A stretch of DNA of 41,653 bases. Source: Bradyrhizobium sp. Y36 (lineage in GTDB: Bacteria > Pseudomonadota > Alphaproteobacteria > Rhizobiales > Xanthobacteraceae). Made by a program: the position numbers and the translations under genes. The stretch is from positions 1 to 41,653 of the forward strand of contig NZ_NWTI01000035.1 in NCBI RefSeq assembly GCF_002531575.1, written 5' to 3'. The notes beneath the pieces are model-generated. The model was not told the DNA's origin and ran no database searches. It saw only the letters and a list, made by a program, of their open reading frames with translations. Below are positions 8,072 through 15,306 of the stretch, one piece after another. The stretch's first letter is position 1. Every line of letters begins with the position of its first letter.

Positions 8072-8704
8072 TCAGGCCTCCCGCACCACCGTCTTCAGAT
8101 AATTATACGCCTTGATGATCTCGATCAGGCGGTCCTCGGTGGAACGGTCGCCGCCATTGGCATCGGGATGGTGCTGCTTCACCAGCGCCTTGTACTTGCT
8201 CTTGACGTCGGCGAGCGTGGCGCTGGGACCAAGGCCCATGACCTGAAGCGCCTTGCGCTCGGCGTTCATCACCTTGCGCGCCTCGGCTTTGGGCGCGGCT
8301 TCGGGGCCCTTGCGCCAGCTGGCGCGGCCGTTGATCTCGGAGAACATGCTGAAGGGATCGGACGCCATGTCGATCTCGGCTTCCGCACCCTTCTTCCCGC
8401 CATTGGCGCCCATCTTCCAGGTCGGGCGGTGGCCGGTCAGCGCATCCTTCTGGTAGCGCGCGACGGCGTCGGCGTTCATGCCCGAGAAGAAATTGTAGTT
8501 CTGGTTGTACTCGCGCACGTGGTCCAGGCAGAAGTGCCAGTACTCGCGCTGGTTATCGCGGCCCTTCGGCGCGCGGTGCGCGCCCTTGTTCTGGCATCCG
8601 GCCCACTCGCAGCCGACCGCGGTGTCGCGCGGCTTCACTTCCGGCTGCTTGCCCCGCGGCTTCACGCGGATGGAGTCGAAGAACTTTGATGAATCGATTG
8701 GCAT
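8072..8704 (-). CDS. J-domain (DnaJ-like) protein
   Basis: A 210-residue cytoplasmic protein with a C-terminal J domain (about residues 148-208). The HPD motif that stimulates DnaK is at 179-181 (KQHHPDANGGD). There is no Gly/Phe region and no classical DnaJ zinc domain. The N-terminal half carries a C-x4-C...H...C-x2-H pattern (GCEWAGCQNKGAH, then WHFCLDH) that could bind a metal, followed by YNQNYNFFSGMN. J-domain proteins of this layout lie next to bolA and cobS in many Rhizobiales. Here bolA is divergent from it, and the two citrate synthase genes and the DedA gene separate it from cobS. The client is unknown. The start is an ATG followed by PIDSSKFFDSIRVK, typical for the group. Confidence 0.9.
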   Translation of the reverse strand: MPIDSSKFFDSIRVKPRGKQPEVKPRDTAVGCEWAGCQNKGAHRAPKGRDNQREYWHFCLDHVREYNQNYNFFSGMNADAVARYQKDALTGHRPTWKMGANGGKKGAEAEIDMASDPFSMFSEINGRASWRKGPEAAPKAEARKVMNAERKALQVMGLGPSATLADVKSKYKALVKQHHPDANGGDRSTEDRLIEIIKAYNYLKTVVREA

Positions 8705-8810
8705 GGCTGACTTTGACTACGCAATGCAAAAACCTTCAAGTCTTGACATTGCAATTCGCCGCAAACCCGGCAATTAACGGGGCGTGATCTCTGCACCCGA
8801 ATGGCACAAC

Positions 8811-9080
8811 ATGGCTATGCGCGACACTATCAGCAACAAGTTGCAGGAAGCTTTCACGCCGGAAAGCCTGCAAGTCGTCGACGAGTCACATTTGCATGAG
8901 GGCCATGCCGGCCATCGGCCGGGCGGGGAGACGCACTACCGCGTCCATATTGTGTCTGACGCCTTCAAAGGGAAGAGCCGGGTCGAGCGCCATCGCCTGA
9001 TAAATGCGGCGCTGGCTGCGGAACTCGCCGGCAGCGTGCACGCACTGGCAATCCAGGCGAAGGCGCCGGGGGAAGCGTGA
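8811..9080 (+). CDS. bolA: BolA family protein
   Basis: An 89-residue BolA/IbaG family protein. Members act with monothiol glutaredoxins in iron-sulfur cluster and iron handling, and some bind DNA. The fold signature is visible: DTISNKLQEAFTPESLQVVDES, then the H-rich loop HLHEGHAGH, then HYRVHIVSDAFKGKSRVERHRLINAAL and a final helix ELAGSVHALAIQAKAP. I used ATG 8811 (MAMRD), since the GTG nine codons upstream adds sequence unlike the family. It is divergent from the J-domain gene and followed by a large inverted repeat. Confidence 0.92.
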   Translation: MAMRDTISNKLQEAFTPESLQVVDESHLHEGHAGHRPGGETHYRVHIVSDAFKGKSRVERHRLINAALAAELAGSVHALAIQAKAPGEA

Positions 9081-9085
9081 TCCCG

Positions 9086-9249
9086 CTTACCCTCCCCTGG
9101 AGGGGGAGGGTCGCTACGCATGAAGCGTAGCGCAATGCGTAGCAGGGTGGGTGACGGTGCCTCTCCATGCAACAGTGTGCGTGTGGAGAGATCACCCCAC
9201 CCCGATCGCGCTACGCGCGATCGACCCTCCCCCTCCAGGGGAGGGTAAG
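9086..9249. repeat. Long inverted repeat with perfect 28-bp ends (family 3)
   Basis: Bases 9086-9113 (CTTACCCTCCCC...) and 9222-9249 are exact reverse complements over 28 bp. Inside are CGCTACGCATGAAGCGTAGCG and the hairpin GATCGCGCTACGCGCGATC. The element is about 164 bp, has no coding capacity and sits between the convergent bolA and corC-like genes. The right arm ends just before the stop of the corC-like gene. It resembles a miniature inverted-repeat element or a strong bidirectional terminator. Confidence 0.85.
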
Positions 9250-9255
9250 AAAAAA

Positions 9256-10560
9256 CTAAAACGACGTCCCCGCCCGTCGCGGCTTGGCCTCTTCCAGCTC
9301 CGCCTCGCGCGGCACCGGTGAAATACGGAGCGCGGTGATGCGGTTGCGTTCGCGGCGGAGAACGCGGAAGCGGAAGCCGTGGAACGTAAAACTCTGGCCG
9401 CGGTCGGGGATCGAGCGCGCCTCGTGGATGACGAGGCCGGCGACCGTCGTTGCCTCTTCATCGGGCAGATGCCAGTCCATGGCGCGGTTGAGATCGCGGA
9501 TCGGCACCGAGCCGTCGACCACCACCGAGCCGTCCGGCTGGGCCCGCACGCCGGCGACCACGACGTCGTGCTCGTCGGAGATGTCGCCGACGATTTCCTC
9601 CAGAATGTCTTCCAGCGTCACGAGACCCTCGACTTCGCCGTACTCGTCGACGACCAGGGCGAAATGGGTTTTGCGCCGGCGGAAGGCCTTGAGCTGCTCG
9701 GAGACGGGCCGCATCTCCGGCACGAACCAGGGTGGCAGGGCGATGGTGGAGACGTCGATGCGCGAGGTATCGCCGTCGGAGGCGCGGATCGCGCGGAGGA
9801 GATCCTTGGCGTGGAGCACGCCGATGATGTTCTCCGGCTTCTCGCGCCAGAGCGGGATGCGGGTGTATTCGGTCGCCAGCACCTCGCGCACCAGCTCTTC
9901 CGGCGGCAGGTCGGCGTTGATCATCATCATCTCGGTGCGATGGATCATGACGTCCGAGACCTGGAGCTCGCGCAGGTCCAGCAGGCCGCCGAGCATGTCG
10001 CGGTCCTGCTTCTCGAACTTGCCCTCGTGATGCAAAAGGTCGACCGCGCCACGCAGGCGCTCGGTCGGCGACAGGATCGCCTGGTGCTCGCCGGCGAGGC
10101 CGAACAGGCGCATCAGCAGGCGAACGATGACTTCGACGATGCGCAGCAGCGGCCCCAGCACGTACATCGTCAGCCGCATCGGCCGCGCGACCGCGAGCGC
10201 CATCCGGTCGGGCGCGTTGATCGCGATGGTCTTGGGCAGGACTTCCGCGAAGATCACGACCAGCGCCGTCATCACGCCGGTGGCGTAGAGCACGCCGACA
10301 TCGCCGAACCAGGAGGTGAAGATGCCGGTCGCCAGCGCCGAGGCGCCGATATTGGCGATGTTGTTGCCGAGCAGCAGCGCACCGATCAGGCGCTCGCGCA
10401 TGTCGAGCAGCTGCGAGACGACGTCGGCGTCGCGATTACCCTGCTTGGAGAGGCGGAGCATGCTGGCGCGCGAGGCGCCGGTCAGCGCAGTCTCGCTCGC
10501 GGCGAAGAAGCCCGAGACGAGCAGGCAGAGAATGACGATGGTGAATCCGAGCCAGTCCAT
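9256..10560 (-). CDS. CorC/HlyC family (CNNM-type) membrane protein
   Basis: A 434-residue protein with the family's three parts. The N-terminal CNNM/DUF21 membrane domain has about four hydrophobic segments (from WLGFTIVILCLLVSGFFAASETAL through MYVLGPLLRIVEVIVRLLMRL). A CBS pair runs from about 200 to 330 (VMIHRTEMM... and VVDEYGEVEGLVTLEDILEEIVGDI). The C-terminal transporter-associated CorC_HlyC domain includes DGSVPIRDLNRAMDW and EATTVAGLV. Family members are linked to Mg2+/Co2+ efflux; the 'hemolysin' name is historical. The gene follows aroB by 29 bp and is probably cotranscribed with aroK-aroB. Confidence 0.93.
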   Translation of the reverse strand: MDWLGFTIVILCLLVSGFFAASETALTGASRASMLRLSKQGNRDADVVSQLLDMRERLIGALLLGNNIANIGASALATGIFTSWFGDVGVLYATGVMTALVVIFAEVLPKTIAINAPDRMALAVARPMRLTMYVLGPLLRIVEVIVRLLMRLFGLAGEHQAILSPTERLRGAVDLLHHEGKFEKQDRDMLGGLLDLRELQVSDVMIHRTEMMMINADLPPEELVREVLATEYTRIPLWREKPENIIGVLHAKDLLRAIRASDGDTSRIDVSTIALPPWFVPEMRPVSEQLKAFRRRKTHFALVVDEYGEVEGLVTLEDILEEIVGDISDEHDVVVAGVRAQPDGSVVVDGSVPIRDLNRAMDWHLPDEEATTVAGLVIHEARSIPDRGQSFTFHGFRFRVLRRERNRITALRISPVPREAELEEAKPRRAGTSF

Positions 10561-10589
10561 GCACCACTCAACAGAAGTTCAATCGCGCA

Positions 10590-11738
10590 TCAAGCCTTTT
10601 GCGCGAGCTTCGCTTTCAGGAAATCGCGCACCGGCGCCGGCTCCACGTCCTTTGCGATCACGGCGCGCCCGACGGCTTCCAGCAGGATGAAGGTGAGCTT
10701 GCCGCGCTTGACCTTCTTGTCCTGCGCCATCAGGGCCATCAGCGCGTCCGCATCGGCGAGCCCTTCCTGCGCGAACCCTGCGATGTCCTGCAGCCGTGTC
10801 GGCAGCCCCGCCTCGATCAGATGCCGCTCGACGCGTGTTGCATCGGCTTCGCCGATCATGCCGAGCTTCGCCGAAAACTGCGCCGCCAGCGTCATGCCAA
10901 TGGCAACGCCTTCGCCGTGGAACAGGCGGTCGGAGAAGCCGGTCGCGGCTTCCAGCGCGTGACCGAAGGTGTGGCCGAGATTGAGCAGCGCGCGCTCGCC
11001 GGTCTCGCGCTCGTCACGCGAGACCACGCCCGCCTTGGCGCGGCAGGAGGTCGCGATCGCGTGCTCGCGCGCCGAGCCGCCCGTGAAGATGTCGGAATGG
11101 TTCTTCTCCAGCCAGGAGAAGAAGGCTTCGTCCCCGAGCACGCCGTATTTGGCGACTTCGGCATAGCCGGCGCGGAACTGGCGCGGCGACAGCGTGTCGA
11201 GCACGGCGGTGTCGGCGATGACGAGCACCGGCTGGTGGAACGCCCCCAGCAGGTTCTTGCCCTGCGGCGAGTTGATGCCGGTCTTGCCGCCGACGGAGGA
11301 ATCGACCTGCGCCAGCAGCGAGGTCGGCACCTGCACGAAATCGACGCCGCGACGCAGGATCGCCGCGGCAAAGCCGGCGAGATCGCCGACCACGCCGCCG
11401 CCGAGCGCGATGACGAGATCGTTGCGCTCGATTCGAGCGGCGATCAGGGCCTCGCTGACCTTTTCCAGGCCCGCATAGGTCTTGGAGATCTCGCCTTCCT
11501 CGACCACGACGCGCGAGGTCGGAACGCCGGCGGCTGCGAGCGAAGCCTCCGCCGGCTCGAGCCAGTGTTTTGCGACGGTGCGATCGGTCACGATCGCGGT
11601 GCGCACGCCGGGGCGCAGGCGTGCGATCCGTTCGCCGATCGAGGCCAGCACGCCGCGACCGATGACGATGTCATAGGCGCGATCGCCGAGCGCGACGTCG
11701 ACGGTGACGGGATCGGAATGTTTCAACGGGGCAGTCAT
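10590..11738 (-). CDS. aroB: 3-dehydroquinate synthase
   Basis: A 382-residue second enzyme of the shikimate pathway, converting DAHP to 3-dehydroquinate with NAD+ and a divalent metal. Clear signatures are EGEISKTYAGLEKV, ALGGGVVGDLAGFAA (NAD binding), QVPTSLLAQVDSSVGGKTGIN, the metal-ligand region GHTFGHALE, HGEGVAIGM, and DKKVKRGKLTFILLE near the end. The start is the ATG (MTAPLKHSD) whose first bases overlap the aroK stop (ATGA), indicating coupling. A longer open frame upstream lies inside aroK and was discarded. Confidence 0.97.
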   Translation of the reverse strand: MTAPLKHSDPVTVDVALGDRAYDIVIGRGVLASIGERIARLRPGVRTAIVTDRTVAKHWLEPAEASLAAAGVPTSRVVVEEGEISKTYAGLEKVSEALIAARIERNDLVIALGGGVVGDLAGFAAAILRRGVDFVQVPTSLLAQVDSSVGGKTGINSPQGKNLLGAFHQPVLVIADTAVLDTLSPRQFRAGYAEVAKYGVLGDEAFFSWLEKNHSDIFTGGSAREHAIATSCRAKAGVVSRDERETGERALLNLGHTFGHALEAATGFSDRLFHGEGVAIGMTLAAQFSAKLGMIGEADATRVERHLIEAGLPTRLQDIAGFAQEGLADADALMALMAQDKKVKRGKLTFILLEAVGRAVIAKDVEPAPVRDFLKAKLAQKA

Positions 11739-12358
11739 CTTAACGCACTCGCGACGTCGGCAGGGGGCTGGGCGGCATGCCCGCCGCAAAGATGGGCGCG
11801 CAACGCCGCGATGCACTCCTCGACGATTCTGTCGTGCGGAACGTCGCGCGATGCGATGGTGAGATCGGCCATGCCATAGATCGGCTCGCGCTCGGTGAGC
11901 AGGCGCGTCACCGTCCCTTCGGGATCGGCGGTCTGCAGCAGCGGGCGGTCGGCGCGGCGGCGCACGCGGCGCATGATAACGTCATGGTCCGCCCGCAGCC
12001 AGATCGAGATCGCCTTGGCCGCGATGCGCGCGCGCGTCTCCTCGCGCATGAAGGCACCGCCGCCGGTCGCCAGCACCAGCGGTCCGCCGTCGAGCAGCCG
12101 CGCGATCACCCGCGCCTCGCCGTCACGGAAATACAGCTCGCCATGGCGCTCGAAGATCTCCGGGATGGTCATCTGGGCCGACGTCTCGATCTCGGTGTCG
12201 GCATCGACGAAGGGCAGCTTGAGCCTGAGAGCCATGCGACGGCCGATGGTGGACTTGCCCACCCCCATCATACCGACGAGCACGATCGAGCGCGCCCCGA
12301 GCGCCGACAGGATGTCGGCTTCGGGCGAAGCTGGTATCGGCAACGCGGCGTCGGACAT
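11735..12358 (-). CDS. aroK: Shikimate kinase
   Basis: A 207-residue enzyme that phosphorylates shikimate with ATP. The P-loop is GMMGVGKSTIGRRMA, followed by FVDADTEIE (shikimate-binding Asp), FRDGEARV, LATGGGAFM and the lid region RRVRRRADRPLL. The start is ATG 12358 (MSDAALPIPA). The open frame continues 77 codons upstream with Arg-rich sequence that crosses the divergent promoter and is not family-like. It is the first gene of aroK-aroB-corC. Confidence 0.96.
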   Translation of the reverse strand: MSDAALPIPASPEADILSALGARSIVLVGMMGVGKSTIGRRMALRLKLPFVDADTEIETSAQMTIPEIFERHGELYFRDGEARVIARLLDGGPLVLATGGGAFMREETRARIAAKAISIWLRADHDVIMRRVRRRADRPLLQTADPEGTVTRLLTEREPIYGMADLTIASRDVPHDRIVEECIAALRAHLCGGHAAQPPADVASALR

Positions 12359-12539
12359 GTCTCGCTCGACTGGATCTCGCTCGATCTGCCGCCAAAGGCG
12401 GCAGCTTTGGCCACCTATACGACCCCGAGGGGGCCCTCGCCAGAGGACTCTTGCCACGAAACGGCGAACATGTTGGATGATTTCATTGGTTAATTTGCCC
12501 GCCCAGCCCTGACCTGGACCTGCTCCCGAGATCCTGCCG

Positions 12540-12686
12540 ATGCCAAGCCTGTTCCGCTTCCTGACGGTCGTCGCCGTGATCGCCGGCATCGTCTATGGCG
12601 TGGTCTTCGCACTGGCCAATTTCGTCAGTCCCAAGTCGCGGGAAATGACGGTGACGATTCCGCCGGATAAGTTTCTCAAGAAATAG
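12540..12686 (+). CDS. Small single-span membrane protein
   Basis: A 48-residue peptide starting MPSLFRFLTVVAVIAGIVYG. One hydrophobic helix (about residues 4-28) is followed by FVSPKSREMTVTIPPDKFLKK with a basic end. The frame is open from ATG 12540 to TAG 12684-12686. It lies 17 bp ahead of xerD on the same strand and divergent from aroK. I recall similar short proteins at this place in other Rhizobiales, but no function is known to me. The N-in/C-out topology suggested by charge is inference. Confidence 0.65.
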   Translation: MPSLFRFLTVVAVIAGIVYGVVFALANFVSPKSREMTVTIPPDKFLKK

Positions 12687-12703
12687 GAGCTAGCCTCCAG
12701 GGC

Positions 12704-13663
12704 ATGCGCAACCCGCCCTCAGACGCCAAGCTCACCGGCCTGTTCCTCGACATGCTCGCGGCGGAACAGGGTGCCGGGCCCAACACGCTCGACGCCTATC
12801 GCCGCGACCTCACCGATTTCTCGGAGTTTCTGGGCCGCGTCGGCCACAGCTTTGCGAACGCCGAGACGCAGACGCTGCGCGACTATCTCGCCGACCTCGA
12901 CACCCGCGGCTTCAAATCCACCAGCGTGGCGCGGCGGCTGTCGGCGATGCGGCATCTCTACCGCTTCCTGCTCAACGAGCGCATTCGCGGCGACGATCCC
13001 GCCGCGATCCTGTCCGGCCCCAAGCGCGGCCGCGGCCTGCCGAAAGTGCTGTCGATATCAGATGTCGACCGCATGCTCCGCCGCGCCAAGGAATTGAGCG
13101 AGGCGGAGGATGCCTCGCCGGCGAAGCGGCTGCGGTCTTTGAGGCTCTATTGCCTGCTCGAGGTGCTCTACGCCACGGGCCTGCGCGTCTCCGAGCTGGT
13201 GGCGCTGCCGCGCACGGCGGCCAAGCGCGATGCGCGCATGATCGTGGTTCGCGGCAAGGGCAACAAGGAACGCCTGGTGCCGCTCAACGAGGCCTCGCGG
13301 CAGGCGATGGCGGATTATCTCGCGGCGACGGAGGCTGCAAAGGGCGAGAAGAAGAAAGACAGCCTCGCCGCGTCGAAATGGCTGTTTCCCTCGTTCGGCG
13401 AGAGCGGACATCTGACGCGGCAGCACTTTGCCCGCGACTTGAAGGAGCTCGCGGTCGCCTCCGGCCTGCAGGCCCGCCTGGTCTCCCCGCACGTGCTGCG
13501 CCACGCCTTTGCCAGCCACCTCCTGCACAATGGTGCCGACTTGCGCATCGTGCAGACCCTGCTCGGCCACACCGACATCTCAACGACCCAGATCTATACC
13601 CATGTGGTCGAGGAGCGGCTGAAGAGCCTCGTGCGCGACCTGCACCCGCTGGCGGAGAAGTGA
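12704..13663 (+). CDS. xerD: Site-specific tyrosine recombinase XerD
   Basis: A 319-residue recombinase that, with XerC, resolves chromosome dimers at dif. The N-terminal SAM-like core-binding domain (about 5-95; LDAYRRDLTDF) precedes the catalytic domain. The catalytic residues are R161 (ATGLRVSEL), a Lys in the GKGNKER turn (185-188), H263 and R266 (SPHVLRHAFASHLL), H289 (LLGHTD), and the nucleophile Y298 (STTQIYTHV). A short insertion rich in Lys and Glu (about 208-220) lies before the LFPS segment. Its place between aroK and accA is the standard chromosomal XerD locus, so this is not a mobile-element integrase. Confidence 0.95.
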   Translation: MRNPPSDAKLTGLFLDMLAAEQGAGPNTLDAYRRDLTDFSEFLGRVGHSFANAETQTLRDYLADLDTRGFKSTSVARRLSAMRHLYRFLLNERIRGDDPAAILSGPKRGRGLPKVLSISDVDRMLRRAKELSEAEDASPAKRLRSLRLYCLLEVLYATGLRVSELVALPRTAAKRDARMIVVRGKGNKERLVPLNEASRQAMADYLAATEAAKGEKKKDSLAASKWLFPSFGESGHLTRQHFARDLKELAVASGLQARLVSPHVLRHAFASHLLHNGADLRIVQTLLGHTDISTTQIYTHVVEERLKSLVRDLHPLAEK

Positions 13664-13873
13664 CGCTGCCGCAGCCCGGATGGAGCGCAGCGCTACGGGC
13701 AACGGTCGAAACCGCCTTGACTTCGGCCACATCTCCGCAGAAAGAGCCGGGGCCTCATTCGTGATTTGGCGCGCTCCCGCGGGCGCACAGGTCAAGCCCT
13801 TGAAGACGTTACACTTCTTTCCGCGGCCCCGACCTCGCTTCGCTCTCGAGCCCCGCCCCCCTATATTGAGTTG

Positions 13874-14836
13874 ATGCAAGACCAGATGCGCAGCTATCTC
13901 GACTTCGAAAAGCCCGTCGCCGAGCTCGACTCCAAGGTCGACGAGCTCAGGACGTTAGCGGCCTCCGGCACCGACATCTCCGAGGAGATCGGGAAGATCG
14001 AGGACAAGGCGGCGCAGGCGCTGGCCGATCTCTATCAAAACCTGACGCCCTGGCAGAAGACCCTGGTCGCGCGGCATCCGCAGCGGCCGCATTTCAACGA
14101 CTTCATCAAGGGCCTGATCACCGAATTCACCCCGCTCGCCGGCGACCGCAAGTTCGGCGAGGACGAGGCGCTGGTTGCCGGCTTCGGCCGTTTCCGCGGC
14201 GAGGCGATCTGCGTGATGGGCCAGGAAAAGGGCGATTCCACCGAGAGCCGCATCAAGCACAATTTCGGCATGGCGCGGCCCGAAGGCTATCGCAAATGCG
14301 TGCGGCTGATGGAGATGGCCGAGCGGTTCGGCCTTCCCGTGCTGTCGCTGGCCGATTCCGCCGGCGCCTATCCCGGCATCGGCGCCGAGGAGCGGGGACA
14401 AGCCGAGGCGATCGCGCGCTCGACCGACGCCTGCCTGGCGCTGACCGTGCCGAACGTCGCCATCATCACCGGCGAGGGCATGTCGGGGGGCGCCATCGCC
14501 ATCACCACCGCCAACAAGGTCTTGATGCTGGAGCATGCGATCTACAGCGTGATCTCGCCGGAAGCGGCCTCCTCCATCCTCTGGCGCGACGGCACCAAGG
14601 CGCAGGAAGCCGCCAACAACATGAAGATCACCGCCCAGGACATGCTCCGCTTCGGGGTGATCGACAGCATCCTGAAGGAGCCGGTTGGCGGTGCCCACCG
14701 CGACCCCGCCGCCATGATCGCAACCACCGGCGAGGCCATCGCCAAGGCCTTCGACGAGCTGCGTGGCCTCGACAGGGATGCCATCCGCAAGCAGCGTCGG
14801 CAGAAATTCCTCGATATCGGCCGGAAACTGGGCTGA
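13874..14836 (+). CDS. accA: Acetyl-CoA carboxylase carboxyltransferase subunit alpha
   Basis: A 320-residue alpha half of the carboxyltransferase that makes malonyl-CoA for fatty acid synthesis. It shows RSYLDFEKPVAELDSKVDEL at the N-terminus, LTPWQKTLVARHPQRPH, then FGMARPEGYRK, LADSAGAYPGIGAEERGQ (oxyanion region), GEGMSGGAIAI, and VISPEAASSILWRD. The start MQDQMRSYLDF is chosen over the longer frame, which adds 36 residues of non-family sequence; the ATG four codons later is also possible. Transcription probably ends at the terminator just downstream. Confidence 0.97.
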   Translation: MQDQMRSYLDFEKPVAELDSKVDELRTLAASGTDISEEIGKIEDKAAQALADLYQNLTPWQKTLVARHPQRPHFNDFIKGLITEFTPLAGDRKFGEDEALVAGFGRFRGEAICVMGQEKGDSTESRIKHNFGMARPEGYRKCVRLMEMAERFGLPVLSLADSAGAYPGIGAEERGQAEAIARSTDACLALTVPNVAIITGEGMSGGAIAITTANKVLMLEHAIYSVISPEAASSILWRDGTKAQEAANNMKITAQDMLRFGVIDSILKEPVGGAHRDPAAMIATTGEAIAKAFDELRGLDRDAIRKQRRQKFLDIGRKLG

Positions 14837-14850
14837 TTCGCCTGGATTCG

Positions 14851-14950
14851 GTGCCGTAGGGTGGGCAAAGCGCAGCGTGCCCACGATTTTGCGATCGTAC
14901 AAACGGCGCGTGGGCACGGCGCAAGTGCGCCTTTGCCCACCCTACGGCAC
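14851..14950. repeat. Palindromic intergenic repeat, family 2, copy B with 20-bp perfect ends
   Basis: GTGCCGTAGGGTGGGCAAAG at 14851-14870 is an exact reverse complement of 14931-14950. Inside, CGTGCCCACGATTTTGCG and CGCGTGGGCACGGCGCAAG give further pairing. It is the same family as 7938-8029, and is located 15 bp after accA. Confidence 0.88.
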
Positions 14951-14967
14951 CTCCCCCGGAGCCCTCC

Positions 14968-14993
14968 GGTAACCCCGCGTTAACCCTTTTTTT
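14968..14993 (+). terminator. Candidate intrinsic terminator after accA
   Basis: Stem GGTAAC (14968-14973), loop CCCGC, then GTTAACC (14979-14985) with one bulged A, followed by C and seven T residues (14987-14993). A second small stem CCGGAG/CTCCGG lies directly upstream. The stem is short, so the call is moderate. Confidence 0.5.
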
Positions 14994-15306
14994 GCCCAAA
15001 TCAGCGATCTGAGTCCTGGTCGGGCCGAAAGGCCCAAGTTCCGTCCCAAGTAAGGCCCAAAAGTACGATCCAAGTCGCGTCGATTCAGTCTTCGTTGACC
15101 ATGCCGATGGGCCAACGGGCTCGTGATCCCCGCTCGGGTTGCGACCACATGACCCAGAGGTTAGAATTTTAATCAATGGCTTCAGGGCATAAGCGCTGGG
15201 GCGTGAGCTGAAAAAGCCCGTCGTGACGGGCCCGGTTCTCCGGTCGGATCATGCGCCAAACGATTTGGGGTTCGCGCTTTCTGCCCGGCACGGTGTGGGG
15301 TCCATC
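14994..15306. other. Leader region upstream of the L,D-transpeptidase gene
   Basis: About 310 bp without a gene. It holds a GGGCC-GAAA-GGCCC hairpin with a GNRA loop (15022-15035), four spaced CCAAGT-type motifs (15033-15075), and an inverted repeat with an A-run that reads as a terminator on the - strand (15211-15231). A GTG at 15223 is in frame with the downstream gene but falls inside that hairpin. No promoter could be assigned with confidence. Confidence 0.5.
15211..15231 (-). terminator. Antisense-oriented terminator-like hairpin
   Basis: On the - strand the sequence reads GCCCGTC-AC-GACGGGC followed by TTTTT, a compact perfect stem with a T-run. No gene ends here on the - strand. It could stop antisense transcription out of the transpeptidase gene, or act as a 5' hairpin in the + strand transcript. 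Confidence 0.45.

Noticed and set aside
12704..13663. XerD as integrase of a mobile element
   Set aside because: Standard chromosomal neighbourhood (aroK, accA), no tRNA, attachment-site repeats or phage genes nearby.
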